Positions 16,687 through 24,994 of a stretch of DNA of 26,221 nt are shown here, piece by piece. The stretch is taken from positions 1-26,221 of the forward strand of contig USEY01000052.1 of NCBI GenBank assembly GCA_900553815.1. The letters run 5' to 3'. Position numbers and translations under genes: made by a program. Each line of letters begins with the position of its first letter. The stretch's first letter is position 1. This DNA comes from an uncultured Bacteroides sp. Its GTDB lineage: Bacteria > Bacteroidota > Bacteroidia > Bacteroidales > Bacteroidaceae. The notes under the pieces were generated by a model, which searched no databases, had not been told where the DNA came from, and saw only the letters and a program-made list of their open reading frames with translations.

Positions 16687-16898
16687 CTTTCTCCGAAATT
16701 GTTTTTCACATGCCAACACATAAAGCCAGGAAGCCTGCCCCACACGTCCACTGGGCACACTAGCCACACAGACGATAGCGACATTGCCCACTAACAGAGG
16801 ATTTGAAGCCATACCAGAAGCAAACAGCCACCAGCTAACTTACAGCCCAAACACCATAAACTGACACCAAAGAAACATCGACACCCATGCGATAAGTT

Positions 16899-17157
16899 TT
16901 AACGGTCTGCATGATAAATATTAACGGCCTGCTAATTGACAGTAGACTACTATTGACCGGGCAATGGACTACTATCGACCAAGCAGTGGACTACCATCGA
17001 CCAAGCAGTGGACTGCTATCGACCAAGCAGTGGACTACTATCGACCAAGCAGTGGACTGCTATCGACCAAGCAGTGGACTACTATCGACCAAGTAGTGGA
17101 CTGCTATCGACCAAGCAGTGGACTACTATCAAACGGGCAGTAGACTACCATCAAACA
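16899..17157. repeat. 22-bp tandem repeat array 2 (10 units plus 2 decayed)
   Basis: Ten units of exactly 22 bp at 16938-17157; the core units begin AGCAGTGGACTACTATCGAC, with alternation of ACTACT and ACTGCT. Two further decayed 22-bp units (TTAACGGTCTGC... at 16899 and TTAACGGCCTGC... at 16921) keep the same phase upstream. There are no spacers and no coding potential. The rest of the 16619-17482 gap, including 16690-16898, holds no gene I can support. Confidence 0.97.
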
Positions 17158-17267
17158 AGAGAGACTGGTGCAACAAGTAACTCACGCCCCAACACCAACA
17201 AAGGCAAACGATGAATGACCGGTCTTGGAAATGATACTCGCAGGAAGTATTCTTTTCTGCAAAACTC

Positions 17268-17297
17268 ATTTGTAGAGGAAGCGCTTCCTTACAAAAT
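17268..17297. repeat. inverted repeat upstream of secreted-protein gene
   Basis: ATTTGTA-G-AGGAAGC joins GCTTCCT-TACAAAAT, arms of about 14 bp with one bulged base around a perfect GGAAGCGCTTCC core and no loop. It is about 95 bp upstream of the -33 box of the next gene and could be a regulator site. Confidence 0.6.
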
Positions 17298-17363
17298 TTA
17301 TAAGCAATTGATTTACAACTACTATCGTCCTATATCAGCCATCCAAATGTAGAGGTCCATTTC

Positions 17364-17394
17364 TTGCACGATAGAAAAATACGCCCTAATTTTG
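17364..17394 (+). promoter_or_regulatory. promoter of secreted-protein gene
   Basis: TTG (17364-17366), 20-bp spacer, TAATTTTG (17387-17394), a good Bacteroides match. The predicted leader is about 80 nt and contains the palindrome at 17431-17446. Confidence 0.7.
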
Positions 17395-17430
17395 TGCTCT
17401 CAAAAATCAAAAAAAAGAAATTGCAGCCCC

Positions 17431-17446
17431 CCACACACGTGTGTGG
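17431..17446. promoter_or_regulatory. 16-bp perfect palindrome in 5' leader
   Basis: CCACACACGTGTGTGG is a perfect palindrome 36 bp before the start codon and within the predicted transcript. It may be an operator or, as RNA, a hairpin near the ribosome-binding region. No T tract follows, so it is not a terminator. Confidence 0.6.
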
Positions 17447-17482
17447 ACATTGGGAGAACAATATTATTAAAACTACAAAAGA

Positions 17483-18298
17483 ATGAACCTGATTAAATCA
17501 TTAATCTTATTGGCCGGACTGTTGCCTACCTGCGGAGTGCACGCACAACAAACGCAGAAGGATTCGGTCACGATAAGCGGACACGTCAGCGACTATGAGG
17601 GCCATGCCATAGGCAACTGCTCCGTGATGTTTCAGAACTCCAACTTTGACACGCTGTTCGAAACCAAGACCGACAAGGACGGCAACTATCAAATCAGAAT
17701 ACCCAAAGGAAGATACAGCAACATGGGAGCCATCGACATGGACACGTATCCCCATACCATGAAGTCCGGCAGCGACCTGCAGGAACTCAGGCTGGAGTTC
17801 TGGGGCTGGAACGTGGTTGCCGACCGCGACACGACCCTGAACATCAGATATCACCGTATGGAGGCCTACGGACTGCATGTTTTCCAGATTCCCGGCGGCA
17901 TGCCTACCTATCAGATTTATGTCCGCCCGATGAGTCTGACCAGGTTTCTGGCCAACAAGGGTATCGGCAATGCCCAACATAAGGAGGATTTGTCGGATAT
18001 CACCCAAACAGTATCGGCAGACAGTGCCCGATGCGACCGGCTGGCTCCCACTATCGACAAGGCGGGCATAAAAGTCTGGGTAGACGGTGAAGAGGTTCCT
18101 GTACTGATGAAACAGCAGATAAAGGAATATTACAAAGCTACTGAATATGGCATAGCCTATTACCTGACCGTTGATATGCCCAAACGAAAGACTACCCTGC
18201 CCTACCATGTATTCAGGGTTGAACTGACCGACCTTGAAAACGGCGACCGTGGAGAAGCCGTGTACTACCTTGAAAAGACGGATTACATAGAAAACTGA
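17483..18298 (+). CDS. secreted protein with carboxypeptidase-regulatory-like domain
   Basis: 271 aa, function unknown. The signal peptide is MNLIKSLILLAGLLPTCGVH followed by AQ. A carboxypeptidase-regulatory-like domain (VTISGHVSDYEGHAIGNCSV...TKTDKDGNYQIRIPKGRY, about residues 28-80) starts the mature protein. The remainder has no domain I recognise; it includes IPGGMPTYQIYVRPMSLTRF and KAGIKVWVDGEEVPVLMK. A Cys lies in the signal region (LPTCG), but its position favours cleavage at HAQ rather than a lipobox. It has its own promoter and ends 8 bp from the convergent glycosyltransferase gene, with no terminator visible between them. Confidence 0.85.
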   Translation: MNLIKSLILLAGLLPTCGVHAQQTQKDSVTISGHVSDYEGHAIGNCSVMFQNSNFDTLFETKTDKDGNYQIRIPKGRYSNMGAIDMDTYPHTMKSGSDLQELRLEFWGWNVVADRDTTLNIRYHRMEAYGLHVFQIPGGMPTYQIYVRPMSLTRFLANKGIGNAQHKEDLSDITQTVSADSARCDRLAPTIDKAGIKVWVDGEEVPVLMKQQIKEYYKATEYGIAYYLTVDMPKRKTTLPYHVFRVELTDLENGDRGEAVYYLEKTDYIEN

Positions 18299-18306
18299 TA
18301 ATCGCC

Positions 18307-19401
18307 TCAGCGAGTATAGCGTTCGGCATAAGCCGCTGCCACGCGAAGATAGTCGTGATGACGGCGCACGTATTCCATGCTTTGGGCTGAAAGGTCGGGA
18401 ATGAGCTGCGGATGGAGCACAAGATCTTCCAACGCGCGGTAAATATCTGTCGGATCGGGCGTCACGTTGATAATGGGACGCAACTGCTTTTCGCCTATCA
18501 GATCGTAGTTCTCGGGCTCGCCACCGCCCACCACCACCATGCCCTTGGCCATGGCCAGCAGGGAGTTCATGGAGGGAGTATAGGAATAGAGCTGGTCCAG
18601 CTGCACGTCGGCGTTGTCGAGCAACTGACGATAGCGGGCAAAGGGTACGTCACACACCTCGGTCACCCGGCAACGGTCGGGATAGTCATTGGCCACCTGG
18701 CGCAGGACGGGCAGCATGACGTCAGTGCCCTTCACGTCGCTGCGCTGCGACTGGATGCCGATGAAGAAGTTGACCCGTTCGGGAGTTGTACGCAGACGTG
18801 CCTGAATGCCGCGCAAGTCTATGGGCAGTGGAATGTAGGTCACCTTGTCGGGGCGGTAAAGCCGGTAGGCGGCATAGTACTCCCACAGGCAGGCAATGAC
18901 GCCGTCGCAGGTATCTACAATCTGTTGGTTGGCACGCGCCGACCTGCCCCAATACCAGTCGTCCAACGTTAGCCGATTAAGAGGAGTATCCCGGTAGTAA
19001 TCACCTGTTTTGAAATCGGAGTAGCGATAAAGGTCGCTCTCCATGCAGGCTTTGCAGTAATAATAATCGGTACCGAAAGCACCCAGAAACACTTTTCCAT
19101 TGTGGCGGCGCAGGTATTGATAGACGGGCAATGTGCGCTCGCTGCGCAAGCGCAGGAAGTAAGGGCTGATGAGTTGCACCACATCATAACCACGAAACTC
19201 GTGCAGGTGGCGCAAGATGCGGAACAGGCAACGGAAGCCATCGGTCAGGCTATTGGTAGGGCGTGCCAAGTCGATATCGCGCGGATAGTTCTTCCATCCG
19301 TTTCCGTCGGAAGCCACACATACCTCATGCCCCAAGGCCCGCAGGCCTTCGGCCAGTGTCCAGTGCAAACCGCTTGCTTCGCCCAACAGTAATATTTTCA
19401 T
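18307..19401 (-). CDS. glycosyltransferase, GT-B fold (GT4-like)
   Basis: 364 aa, probably transfers a sugar from an activated donor during surface-polysaccharide or lipopolysaccharide synthesis; cytoplasmic face of the inner membrane. The N-terminal Rossmann half begins MKILLLGEASGLHWTLAEGL with a GHEV pattern. The C-terminal half holds FFIGIQSQRSDVKGTDVMLP (donor domain start) and SMNSLLAMAKGMVVVGGGEP, equivalent to the GT4 E-x7-E region. It is the last gene of a three-gene leftward operon, 50 bp after the aminotransferase gene. The direct repeat GATAATCGG occurs twice 20 bp apart in that gap. Donor and acceptor are unknown. Confidence 0.85.
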   Translation of the reverse strand: MKILLLGEASGLHWTLAEGLRALGHEVCVASDGNGWKNYPRDIDLARPTNSLTDGFRCLFRILRHLHEFRGYDVVQLISPYFLRLRSERTLPVYQYLRRHNGKVFLGAFGTDYYYCKACMESDLYRYSDFKTGDYYRDTPLNRLTLDDWYWGRSARANQQIVDTCDGVIACLWEYYAAYRLYRPDKVTYIPLPIDLRGIQARLRTTPERVNFFIGIQSQRSDVKGTDVMLPVLRQVANDYPDRCRVTEVCDVPFARYRQLLDNADVQLDQLYSYTPSMNSLLAMAKGMVVVGGGEPENYDLIGEKQLRPIINVTPDPTDIYRALEDLVLHPQLIPDLSAQSMEYVRRHHDYLRVAAAYAERYTR

Positions 19402-19451
19402 GGCTGATAATCGGTATTTAACGTGGATAATCGGAATATGGCAAACAGAAC

Positions 19452-20591
19452 TTAACAGGCTCCAAAGCTGTTGACAGCATCTATTACCCGCTGCACTTCC
19501 TCGTCCGTCAGTTGGGGAAAGATGGGCAGGCTCAGCTCTTCACGGTGGAGCCGCTCGGTCAGTGGCAGGCTGAGCGAACCATATTCAAACTGGAACGCCT
19601 GCTGGCAATGAGGCGGAATGGGATAGTGAATCTGGGTGGCAACGCCACAGGCGTGCAAATGTTCCTGTAGCTGGTTTCGCAAAGGAGTGAATAGAGGGAA
19701 GATGTGGAACACATGATTCTGCATGGCCGGCAGGTCTATCCTGACTCCCACTCTGTCAGGGTCTATACCCCGCAAGTAGCGGCCTGCAATGCGTCGACGG
19801 CGTTCGTTGTCTTCGTCCAGCCGGGCCAGCTTCAGGTCGAGCACGGCAGCCTGAATCTCGTCGAGGCGGCTGTTTATACCTTTATATATATGTACGTACT
19901 TCTCGGCCGAGCCATAGTTGGCCAGTGCACGGACGGTATCGGCCAGTTCCTCGTCGTCGGTGGTGACGGCACCACCGTCGGACAGCGCACCCAGGTTCTT
20001 GGCTGGATAGAAGCTGAATGCTGCCGCATCGGCCAGGGCGCCGACACGAGCCAGCGTTCCATCGCTATGCGTGTACATGGCACCGTGAGCCTGTGCGGCA
20101 TCTTCCACCAGCTTCAGGCCATAGTTACGGGCCAGCTCCATGAGCCCATCCATATCGGCCACACGCCCATAAAGGTGTACGGGCAGCAGTGCGCGTGTGC
20201 GCGGACCTATCAGTTCTTCCACGTCCTCAGCCTCCAAGTTGCAAGTGCGACTGGATGGTTCGCACAGCACAGGCTTCAGTCCAGCCCGCTCCACGGCCAG
20301 GATGGTGGCAATGAAGGTATTGGCCGGAACAATCACTTCGTCACCTTCCTGCATCATCCCCATCTGCCTGTAGGCCAGAAATATCAGTGTCAGCGCATCA
20401 AGTCCGCTTCCTACTCCTACACAATAGTCGGTTCCGCAGTAGCCGGCATAGTCGCGTTCGAAACGGCGCAAAGCCTCGCCACGCAAGTACCAACCCGAAC
20501 GAACTACTCGACCGATAGCTTCGGAAAGTTCGGGTTCGAAACTGTCATTCACCCGCTGCAAGTCCAAGAAGGGTATCCGTTTGTTTTCCAT
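19452..20591 (-). CDS. DegT/DnrJ/EryC1/StrS sugar aminotransferase
   Basis: 379 aa, PLP-dependent transaminase that would convert a nucleotide keto-sugar to an amino sugar. Marks of the family are [10 protein letters not shown] at the start, [47 protein letters not shown], the PLP lysine at about 198 in [16 protein letters not shown], and YGSAEKY...[13 protein letters not shown]. It resembles enzymes of the dTDP-3-amino-3,6-dideoxyhexose type, but the exact sugar cannot be read from sequence. It begins 3 bp after the stop of the GNAT-like gene, so translation is probably coupled. No dTDP-sugar synthesis genes are present in the window. Confidence 0.95.
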   Translation of the reverse strand: MENKRIPFLDLQRVNDSFEPELSEAIGRVVRSGWYLRGEALRRFERDYAGYCGTDYCVGVGSGLDALTLIFLAYRQMGMMQEGDEVIVPANTFIATILAVERAGLKPVLCEPSSRTCNLEAEDVEELIGPRTRALLPVHLYGRVADMDGLMELARNYGLKLVEDAAQAHGAMYTHSDGTLARVGALADAAAFSFYPAKNLGALSDGGAVTTDDEELADTVRALANYGSAEKYVHIYKGINSRLDEIQAAVLDLKLARLDEDNERRRRIAGRYLRGIDPDRVGVRIDLPAMQNHVFHIFPLFTPLRNQLQEHLHACGVATQIHYPIPPHCQQAFQFEYGSLSLPLTERLHREELSLPIFPQLTDEEVQRVIDAVNSFGAC

Positions 20592-20594
20592 ACC

Positions 20595-21617
20595 TTAATC
20601 ATGTTTTGTTCGTTCACCGGCTGCTGGTTTGTCCAGCTCCAGCACATATTTGTCATAGACCACCGAACGTGCCCCAAATCCTTCTTTCTGAAACAAGAGT
20701 CCCTCGTTCAGTATCCGGCCTCCCTGTTCGGTGGAAATACCGAAATCGAAATAGGGAACCTGGCGGTAGCGCACCGTCAGCAGGTGGGTAAACAACAGGT
20801 CGAGTGCCCCGCTGTGCCTGCCACGCTCCGACGAAGCGATGTACTGCACATGAGCCACGCAGTCGGTTTCATACACCACGCAGCCGCCCACCGTTTCAGT
20901 TCCCTCGCACACCCGGAAGAGCCTTATCCGGTCGGGGAAAGAACGGTGCAGCCGCTCTATTTCTTCCAGCGTATGCACCGGCTTTACGCCATGACGCCGA
21001 AGAAGATTCTCTTCCAGCAACGGCCAAAAGAGATGGAAAGCGTCGTCTTCAACCCATGTCAGGCCACACGTACGGGCACGCTTCAGCTGCCTTCTTCTTA
21101 ACTCCTGCAACGGCAAAGCCATCTCGGGTCTGACAACCGACGATACACAGCGCTCAGCCAGCCGAGCCCCCAAACGCGTCAGTACATACAGGTCGTCTTC
21201 GGCCGGATAGCGGTGATAAATATGGGGAATGGCTTTGTAAACCAGCTTAGTGACATTGTAGTGACACTGCAGAAAAGCACAAGCGGTCACCAATGCAGCC
21301 TGCACACGGACCAGCGTGATATGCGGATGCAGCAACAGGCCACCATAGGTCAGGCCGTTGTGCGAACAGTAGGTCTGTCCCTCCAGATGTCCGGGCAAGA
21401 GAGTCAACAATTGTCGGCCGTAGTAAATCATCAGCGAACAGTCTGTAAAACGGTCAGCATGATAATCCATATAGCCACGACACAGCAGGAAGGTGCCGTT
21501 GCGCGACTGCGCAACGAACTCATCCCATTCGTCCTGCCTGTCAGGAGAATATACCTCTACCCGCCAGCCCGGCACCGCCGTCCACTTGTCAAATCTCTGC
21601 TCTATATCTGCTTTCAT
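20595..21617 (-). CDS. GNAT/FemAB-like acyltransferase
   Basis: 340 aa. It looks like a two-lobe GNAT (FemAB-type) acyltransferase: N-terminal lobe with DEFVAQSRNGTFLLCRGYMDYH and LTLLPGHLEG, C-terminal lobe with RLFRVCEGTETVGGCVVYE, a beta-strand/P-loop-like region, and YFDFGISTEQGGRILNEGL near the end. Such proteins next to sugar aminotransferases often acylate the new amino group (inference). It is the first gene of the operon GNAT, aminotransferase, glycosyltransferase. No clear -33/-7 pair is seen in the 99-bp gap upstream, which is mostly a terminator hairpin, so the operon may be partly fed by readthrough. Confidence 0.8.
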   Translation of the reverse strand: MKADIEQRFDKWTAVPGWRVEVYSPDRQDEWDEFVAQSRNGTFLLCRGYMDYHADRFTDCSLMIYYGRQLLTLLPGHLEGQTYCSHNGLTYGGLLLHPHITLVRVQAALVTACAFLQCHYNVTKLVYKAIPHIYHRYPAEDDLYVLTRLGARLAERCVSSVVRPEMALPLQELRRRQLKRARTCGLTWVEDDAFHLFWPLLEENLLRRHGVKPVHTLEEIERLHRSFPDRIRLFRVCEGTETVGGCVVYETDCVAHVQYIASSERGRHSGALDLLFTHLLTVRYRQVPYFDFGISTEQGGRILNEGLLFQKEGFGARSVVYDKYVLELDKPAAGERTKHD

Positions 21618-21640
21618 TGCTTCTGCTCTAATGCAAGAAA

Positions 21641-21674
21641 GTCCGGGAAGTATGTTTATCCATACTTCCCGGAC
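21641..21674. terminator. strong stem-loop downstream of Arg/Ser-rich protein gene
   Basis: GTCCGGGAAGTATG, loop of six, CATACTTCCCGGAC: a perfect 14-bp stem. It lies 43 bp past the stop of the Arg/Ser-rich protein gene and 24 bp before the GNAT gene start. Minus-strand flank is TTTCTTGC, a weak T tract. Confidence 0.75.
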
Positions 21675-21716
21675 ATATTATTCGATATATTCTCTTGCCG
21701 TCTTCATACTCTTCTA

Positions 21717-22700
21717 TCACCTTCTGGAACTACTACTCGAGCTGCGCGAAGAAGAGGAAGTGCGTGAAGAACCTCCCGCCGTTGAACTGCTACGGGTGCT
21801 ACTGCCCGAACTGCTGCGTACACTACTGCTGCTACGAGTGCTATTGTTTTGAGTAGACTGAGTACGCGTGCTGCTTCCAGAGGTAGACCGGGTGGTGCTG
21901 GAACTGCTACGGGTGGTGCCCGAAGTACGGCTATTCGACGTACTGCTGCTACTGCGTGTGCTGCTACTTGTCCGCGTACTGCTACCGGTGCGTGTACCAC
22001 TACTGGTACGTGTGCTGCTGCCAGACGAAGTGCGCGAAGGAGTGGCATAAACATCATCCGGCGTAGAAGATGTCCGGCGTGTTGACGAACTCGTCCTGCT
22101 TGGCTGACGGGTTGTATTAGGCTTTATCCGCACCGAACCGAAGTCCGAACGCCGCGTTGTCCTATTGTTCCGCACACTAACCGTACCCGTGTAGCAAGGA
22201 TGATCGTAACGGCCATGGTAGAAACTCACATTATGATAGTAGTGATGACTATGTCCTCCGCAATAAGATTTATAATGATAAGGCTTGGGGAAATAGAAGT
22301 GGTTATGGTTCACATACACCAAGTGAACACGGAAAGTCCAAGTATTATTGGTTATAAAAAGCGGACGGAAGAAGTATTCCCTATCCATAAACTTATGATA
22401 CTGAGCTGCTGTAAGTACCCACCTGAGGTCATCGTTCCGATAATCCAGGTAACGATAATAATCATTCAAAGCCCATTCGTATCCATCCAACACTTCATCC
22501 ATTATATCGCGCACCTGGTCTATGAAATCGTAATTGATTTCATACACATCATTATATTGCCCTGTCGAAAGGTTCAGCTCGTAGGCCATCTTGTCAGTCA
22601 AGAAACGGGATTCTTTGCGCAAACGGCTATTGCTCATTGCGGCACTGCAATATACAGTGCTCACTACCAGCGTAATCAGTATAAAAAATATTCGTTTCAT
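21717..22700 (-). CDS. secreted protein with Arg/Ser/Thr-rich low-complexity tail
   Basis: 327 aa, function unknown. The signal peptide is MKRIFFILITLVVSTVYCSA. Residues of about 25-115 are an acidic helical domain (LNLSTGQYNDVYEINYDF, DEVLDGYEWALNDYYR). Residues 115-170 are rich in His, Tyr and Phe (NHNHFYFPKPYHYK, GGHSHHYYHN). The last 130 residues consist almost only of Ser, Thr, Arg and Gly (for example TRTSSGTRTGSSTRTSSST), a disordered basic tail of short reiterated codons. The tail may be a cell-wall or polyanion-binding extension; this is inference. It has its own -7 box and a strong hairpin downstream. Confidence 0.85.
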   Translation of the reverse strand: MKRIFFILITLVVSTVYCSAAMSNSRLRKESRFLTDKMAYELNLSTGQYNDVYEINYDFIDQVRDIMDEVLDGYEWALNDYYRYLDYRNDDLRWVLTAAQYHKFMDREYFFRPLFITNNTWTFRVHLVYVNHNHFYFPKPYHYKSYCGGHSHHYYHNVSFYHGRYDHPCYTGTVSVRNNRTTRRSDFGSVRIKPNTTRQPSRTSSSTRRTSSTPDDVYATPSRTSSGSSTRTSSGTRTGSSTRTSSSTRSSSSTSNSRTSGTTRSSSSTTRSTSGSSTRTQSTQNNSTRSSSSVRSSSGSSTRSSSTAGGSSRTSSSSRSSSSSSRR

Positions 22701-22758
22701 GATAAAGTCGTTTTTTCAAGTTCAACATGTACTGCCTATTCTCTTTTAATCTCTATGG

Positions 22759-22766
22759 CAAAATTA
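22759..22766 (-). promoter_or_regulatory. -7 box for Arg/Ser-rich protein gene
   Basis: Minus-strand TAATTTTG matches TAnnTTTG; no TTTG is at the expected distance. The predicted leader is about 50 nt. Confidence 0.5.
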
Positions 22767-22879
22767 ACTAAATAAATTCCTACCCAGCGATGAATCTCCC
22801 TAATCCTCTATAGGCGTTTCCCTAACGACAGCAGAAGAAAACCTACAACTTGCCAACAGAAACAGGCAATCAGATGTTG

Positions 22880-23713
22880 TCAGGCCAGTCTGATGCCCTC
22901 CTCTGTCAAAACGATTATCCGCTTCTTATATAAGTCGCCTACGGCTTTCTTGAATGTTTTCTTGCTGATTCCCAACTCCTGGTATATGACCTCTGCCGGA
23001 CTTTTATCATTCAGCGAGGTCTTGCCTCCATGCTGTTTGATGTAGTCCAACAACATTTTAGCAGAATCCTCCACCTTTTCCATGCCAGGCTTCTGCAATA
23101 TCAGGTCTATCTTGCCGTCTTCGCGCACCTGCTTAATATAAGCGGTAAGCTTCATGCCAATCTGCAAAGGCTGGAAAATTTCGTTTTCATACAACAAGCC
23201 ACTATACTGATTGTCAATAATGGCTTTATAACCCAAGGCCGTACGTTGCCAGATTAATATATCCACATCCTCTCCAGGTGTATAATCAGCCTTTTCCTTG
23301 GACAGGAAATGCTCTACTTTTGCCGAAGCCACAATACGGAAACTGTCTTCATCAATGTGGGCATGCACAATATACTTCTTTCCTATCTCCATCTTCACCT
23401 TCTGCTCACGGAAAGGCACAAACAAGTCTTTCATCAATCCCCAATTCAGGAAAGCACCGTATTGATTGACCCAAGCCACTTCCAGACAAGCAAACTGCCC
23501 AACTTGAACGAGAGGTGTGAGCGTAGTAGCCACCAGGCGTTCTTCATTATCCAAATAGATAAAGACGTTCAGTTCATCACCCAGTTTGATATTTTCCGGC
23601 ACGTATCGCTTAGGCAACAATACTTCTCCTTCCTCACCACCATCCAGATACAGACCGAAATCAACTACCTTTACAACCTTTAATATATTGAATTTTCCAA
23701 GCTTTAATTCCAT
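22880..23713 (-). CDS. CvfB-like S1 RNA-binding protein
   Basis: 277 aa from the ATG at 23713. Three S1-like OB folds in order (about residues 5-60, 70-130 and 145-210: GKFNILKVVKVVDFGLYLDG, GQFACLEVAWVNQYGAFLNW, GEDVDILIWQRTALGYKAII) are followed by a C-terminal winged helix (SPAEVIYQELGISKKTFKKA...GIRLA). This order is that of CvfB/YitL proteins, RNA-binding factors that affect virulence and gene expression in Gram-positive bacteria; the role here is unknown. A longer ORF would start at 23734, but the -7 box at 23732-23739 overlaps that codon, so the mRNA starts after it and 23713 must be the start. It is divergent from mdh. Confidence 0.9.
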   Translation of the reverse strand: MELKLGKFNILKVVKVVDFGLYLDGGEEGEVLLPKRYVPENIKLGDELNVFIYLDNEERLVATTLTPLVQVGQFACLEVAWVNQYGAFLNWGLMKDLFVPFREQKVKMEIGKKYIVHAHIDEDSFRIVASAKVEHFLSKEKADYTPGEDVDILIWQRTALGYKAIIDNQYSGLLYENEIFQPLQIGMKLTAYIKQVREDGKIDLILQKPGMEKVEDSAKMLLDYIKQHGGKTSLNDKSPAEVIYQELGISKKTFKKAVGDLYKKRIIVLTEEGIRLA

Positions 23714-23731
23714 ATTTTCAACGTTTTCCGG

Positions 23732-23739
23732 CAAAGATA
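23732..23739 (-). promoter_or_regulatory. -7 box of the CvfB-like gene
   Basis: Minus-strand TATCTTTG, a perfect match to TAnnTTTG; the -33 region is weak. The predicted start near 23725 gives a very short leader of about 12 nt. Confidence 0.7.
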
Positions 23740-23806
23740 GGGATAAGGAATAACTTTTTGAATAAAAGATAACTTTTTTCTATGAACAACTATAGCAAAA
23801 AACTAC

Positions 23807-23814
23807 TATCTTTG
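23807..23814 (+). promoter_or_regulatory. -7 box of mdh
   Basis: TATCTTTG, a perfect -7 match, with a T-rich but not exact -33 region near 23780. The predicted leader is about 45 nt. It is back to back with the CvfB promoter, 67 bp away. Confidence 0.75.
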
Positions 23815-23866
23815 TGAAGCATTATAGAAAGTGAACCATTTAATCACCTTTAAATAGATTATAGAT

Positions 23867-24868
23867 ATGGAATTCTTAACAAATGACAAACTGACCATTG
23901 TCGGCGCAGCTGGCATGATCGGATCAAACATGGCTCAAACTGCCATCATGATGCACCTTACTCCTAACGTCTGCTTGTACGACCCGTACGCTCCCGGATT
24001 GGAAGGAGTAGCAGAGGAACTCTTCCACTGTGGCTTTGAAAACGTAAACATCACATTTACTTCTGACATTAAGGAAGCTTTGACTGGTGCTAAATATGTG
24101 GTTTCTTCTGGTGGTGCAGCCCGTAAGGCCGGCATGACACGCGAAGACTTGTTGAAAGGCAACGCTGCCATCGCAGAAGAATTTGGTAAGAACGTAAAGG
24201 CTTACTGCCCCGACGTAAAACATGTAGTTGTAATCTTCAACCCTGCTGACATCACTGGTTTGATTACATTATTATATTCTGGTTTGAAACCTTCTCAGCT
24301 AACTACACTGGCAGCCCTCGACAGTACTCGTTTGCGCAGCGAACTTGCCAAGCACTTCGGTATTGCTCCTGACAAAGTTGAAAACTGCCGTACTTATGGT
24401 GGACACGGCGAACAGATGGCTGTATACGCTTCAACTGCCAAAGTTGATGGCAAACCGTTGTTGGACATCATCGGTACTCCTGCTCTGACTAAAGAACAAT
24501 GGGCTGAAATCCAAACTAAGGTTACCAAAGGTGGTGCAAACATCATCGCTCTGCGTGGCCGTTCTTCATTCCAGAGCCCGGCATACGTTTCTATCGAAAT
24601 GATTGCTGCTGCTATGGGTGGCAAACCGTTCCGTTGGCCTGCTGGAACATACGTACACAGCCATGGTTTCGACCACATCATGATGGCTATGGAAACTGAA
24701 ATCACCAAAGACGGCGTACACTACAAAGAACTGAAGGGTACACCCGAAGAAGAGGCCAAACTGCAAGAAAGCTACAAACACCTCTGCACACTGCGTGATG
24801 AAGTTATCGAAATGGGTGTTCTGCCCGCTATCAGCGAATGGCACAGCATCAACCCCAACATCGACTGA
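23867..24868 (+). CDS. mdh: malate dehydrogenase
   Basis: Interconverts malate and oxaloacetate with NAD in the cytoplasm; in Bacteroides it serves the reductive branch toward fumarate and succinate. LDH/MDH superfamily marks: the nucleotide-binding GAAGMIG at residues 13-19, Asp39 after LY for NAD selection, AGMTREDLLKGNA for the active-site loop, NPAD with Asp128, LDSTRLR with catalytic Asp152 and Arg155, and GGHGEQM with catalytic His180. The 333-aa length is usual. Codons such as GGT, GCT, CGT and ACT are frequent, unlike the C-ending codons of its neighbours, consistent with high expression. A perfect intrinsic terminator follows. Confidence 0.95.
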   Translation: MEFLTNDKLTIVGAAGMIGSNMAQTAIMMHLTPNVCLYDPYAPGLEGVAEELFHCGFENVNITFTSDIKEALTGAKYVVSSGGAARKAGMTREDLLKGNAAIAEEFGKNVKAYCPDVKHVVVIFNPADITGLITLLYSGLKPSQLTTLAALDSTRLRSELAKHFGIAPDKVENCRTYGGHGEQMAVYASTAKVDGKPLLDIIGTPALTKEQWAEIQTKVTKGGANIIALRGRSSFQSPAYVSIEMIAAAMGGKPFRWPAGTYVHSHGFDHIMMAMETEITKDGVHYKELKGTPEEEAKLQESYKHLCTLRDEVIEMGVLPAISEWHSINPNID

Positions 24869-24885
24869 TTCGCATAATTAAGTAT

Positions 24886-24924
24886 AAACGGCCTCCTTTT
24901 ATCAAAAAAGAGGCCGTTTTTTTT
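24886..24924 (+). terminator. intrinsic terminator of mdh
   Basis: AAACGGCCTC (24886-24895), A/T loop, GAGGCCGTTT (24910-24919), continuing in a T run to 24924. A perfect 10-bp stem. Confidence 0.95.
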
Positions 24925-24942
24925 GATTTTTCTCTTGTTAAG

Positions 24943-24973
24943 TTTGCAATATCAAAAAATCTGTCTATCTTTG
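24943..24973 (+). promoter_or_regulatory. tRNA-Phe promoter
   Basis: TTTG (24943-24946), 19-bp spacer, TATCTTTG (24966-24973). The predicted start is about 14 bp before the mature tRNA. Confidence 0.9.
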
Positions 24974-24994
24974 CACCCGCAAACGACAAACAAC

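Noticed and set aside
16621..16699. Invertible promoter for the lipoprotein operon
   Set aside because: The similar words CTTTCTCC at both sides of the promoter are direct, not inverted, so they cannot support inversion.
16911..17214. Repeat-protein ORFs across array 2
   Set aside because: The 22-bp period shifts the frame at each unit; the apparent repeats in translation arise from three units (66 bp) and there is no start signal or family.
19704..21101. 465-aa plus-strand ORF opposite the aminotransferase and GNAT-like genes
   Set aside because: It spans two recognisable minus-strand genes and their junction, has no recognisable domain and no promoter.
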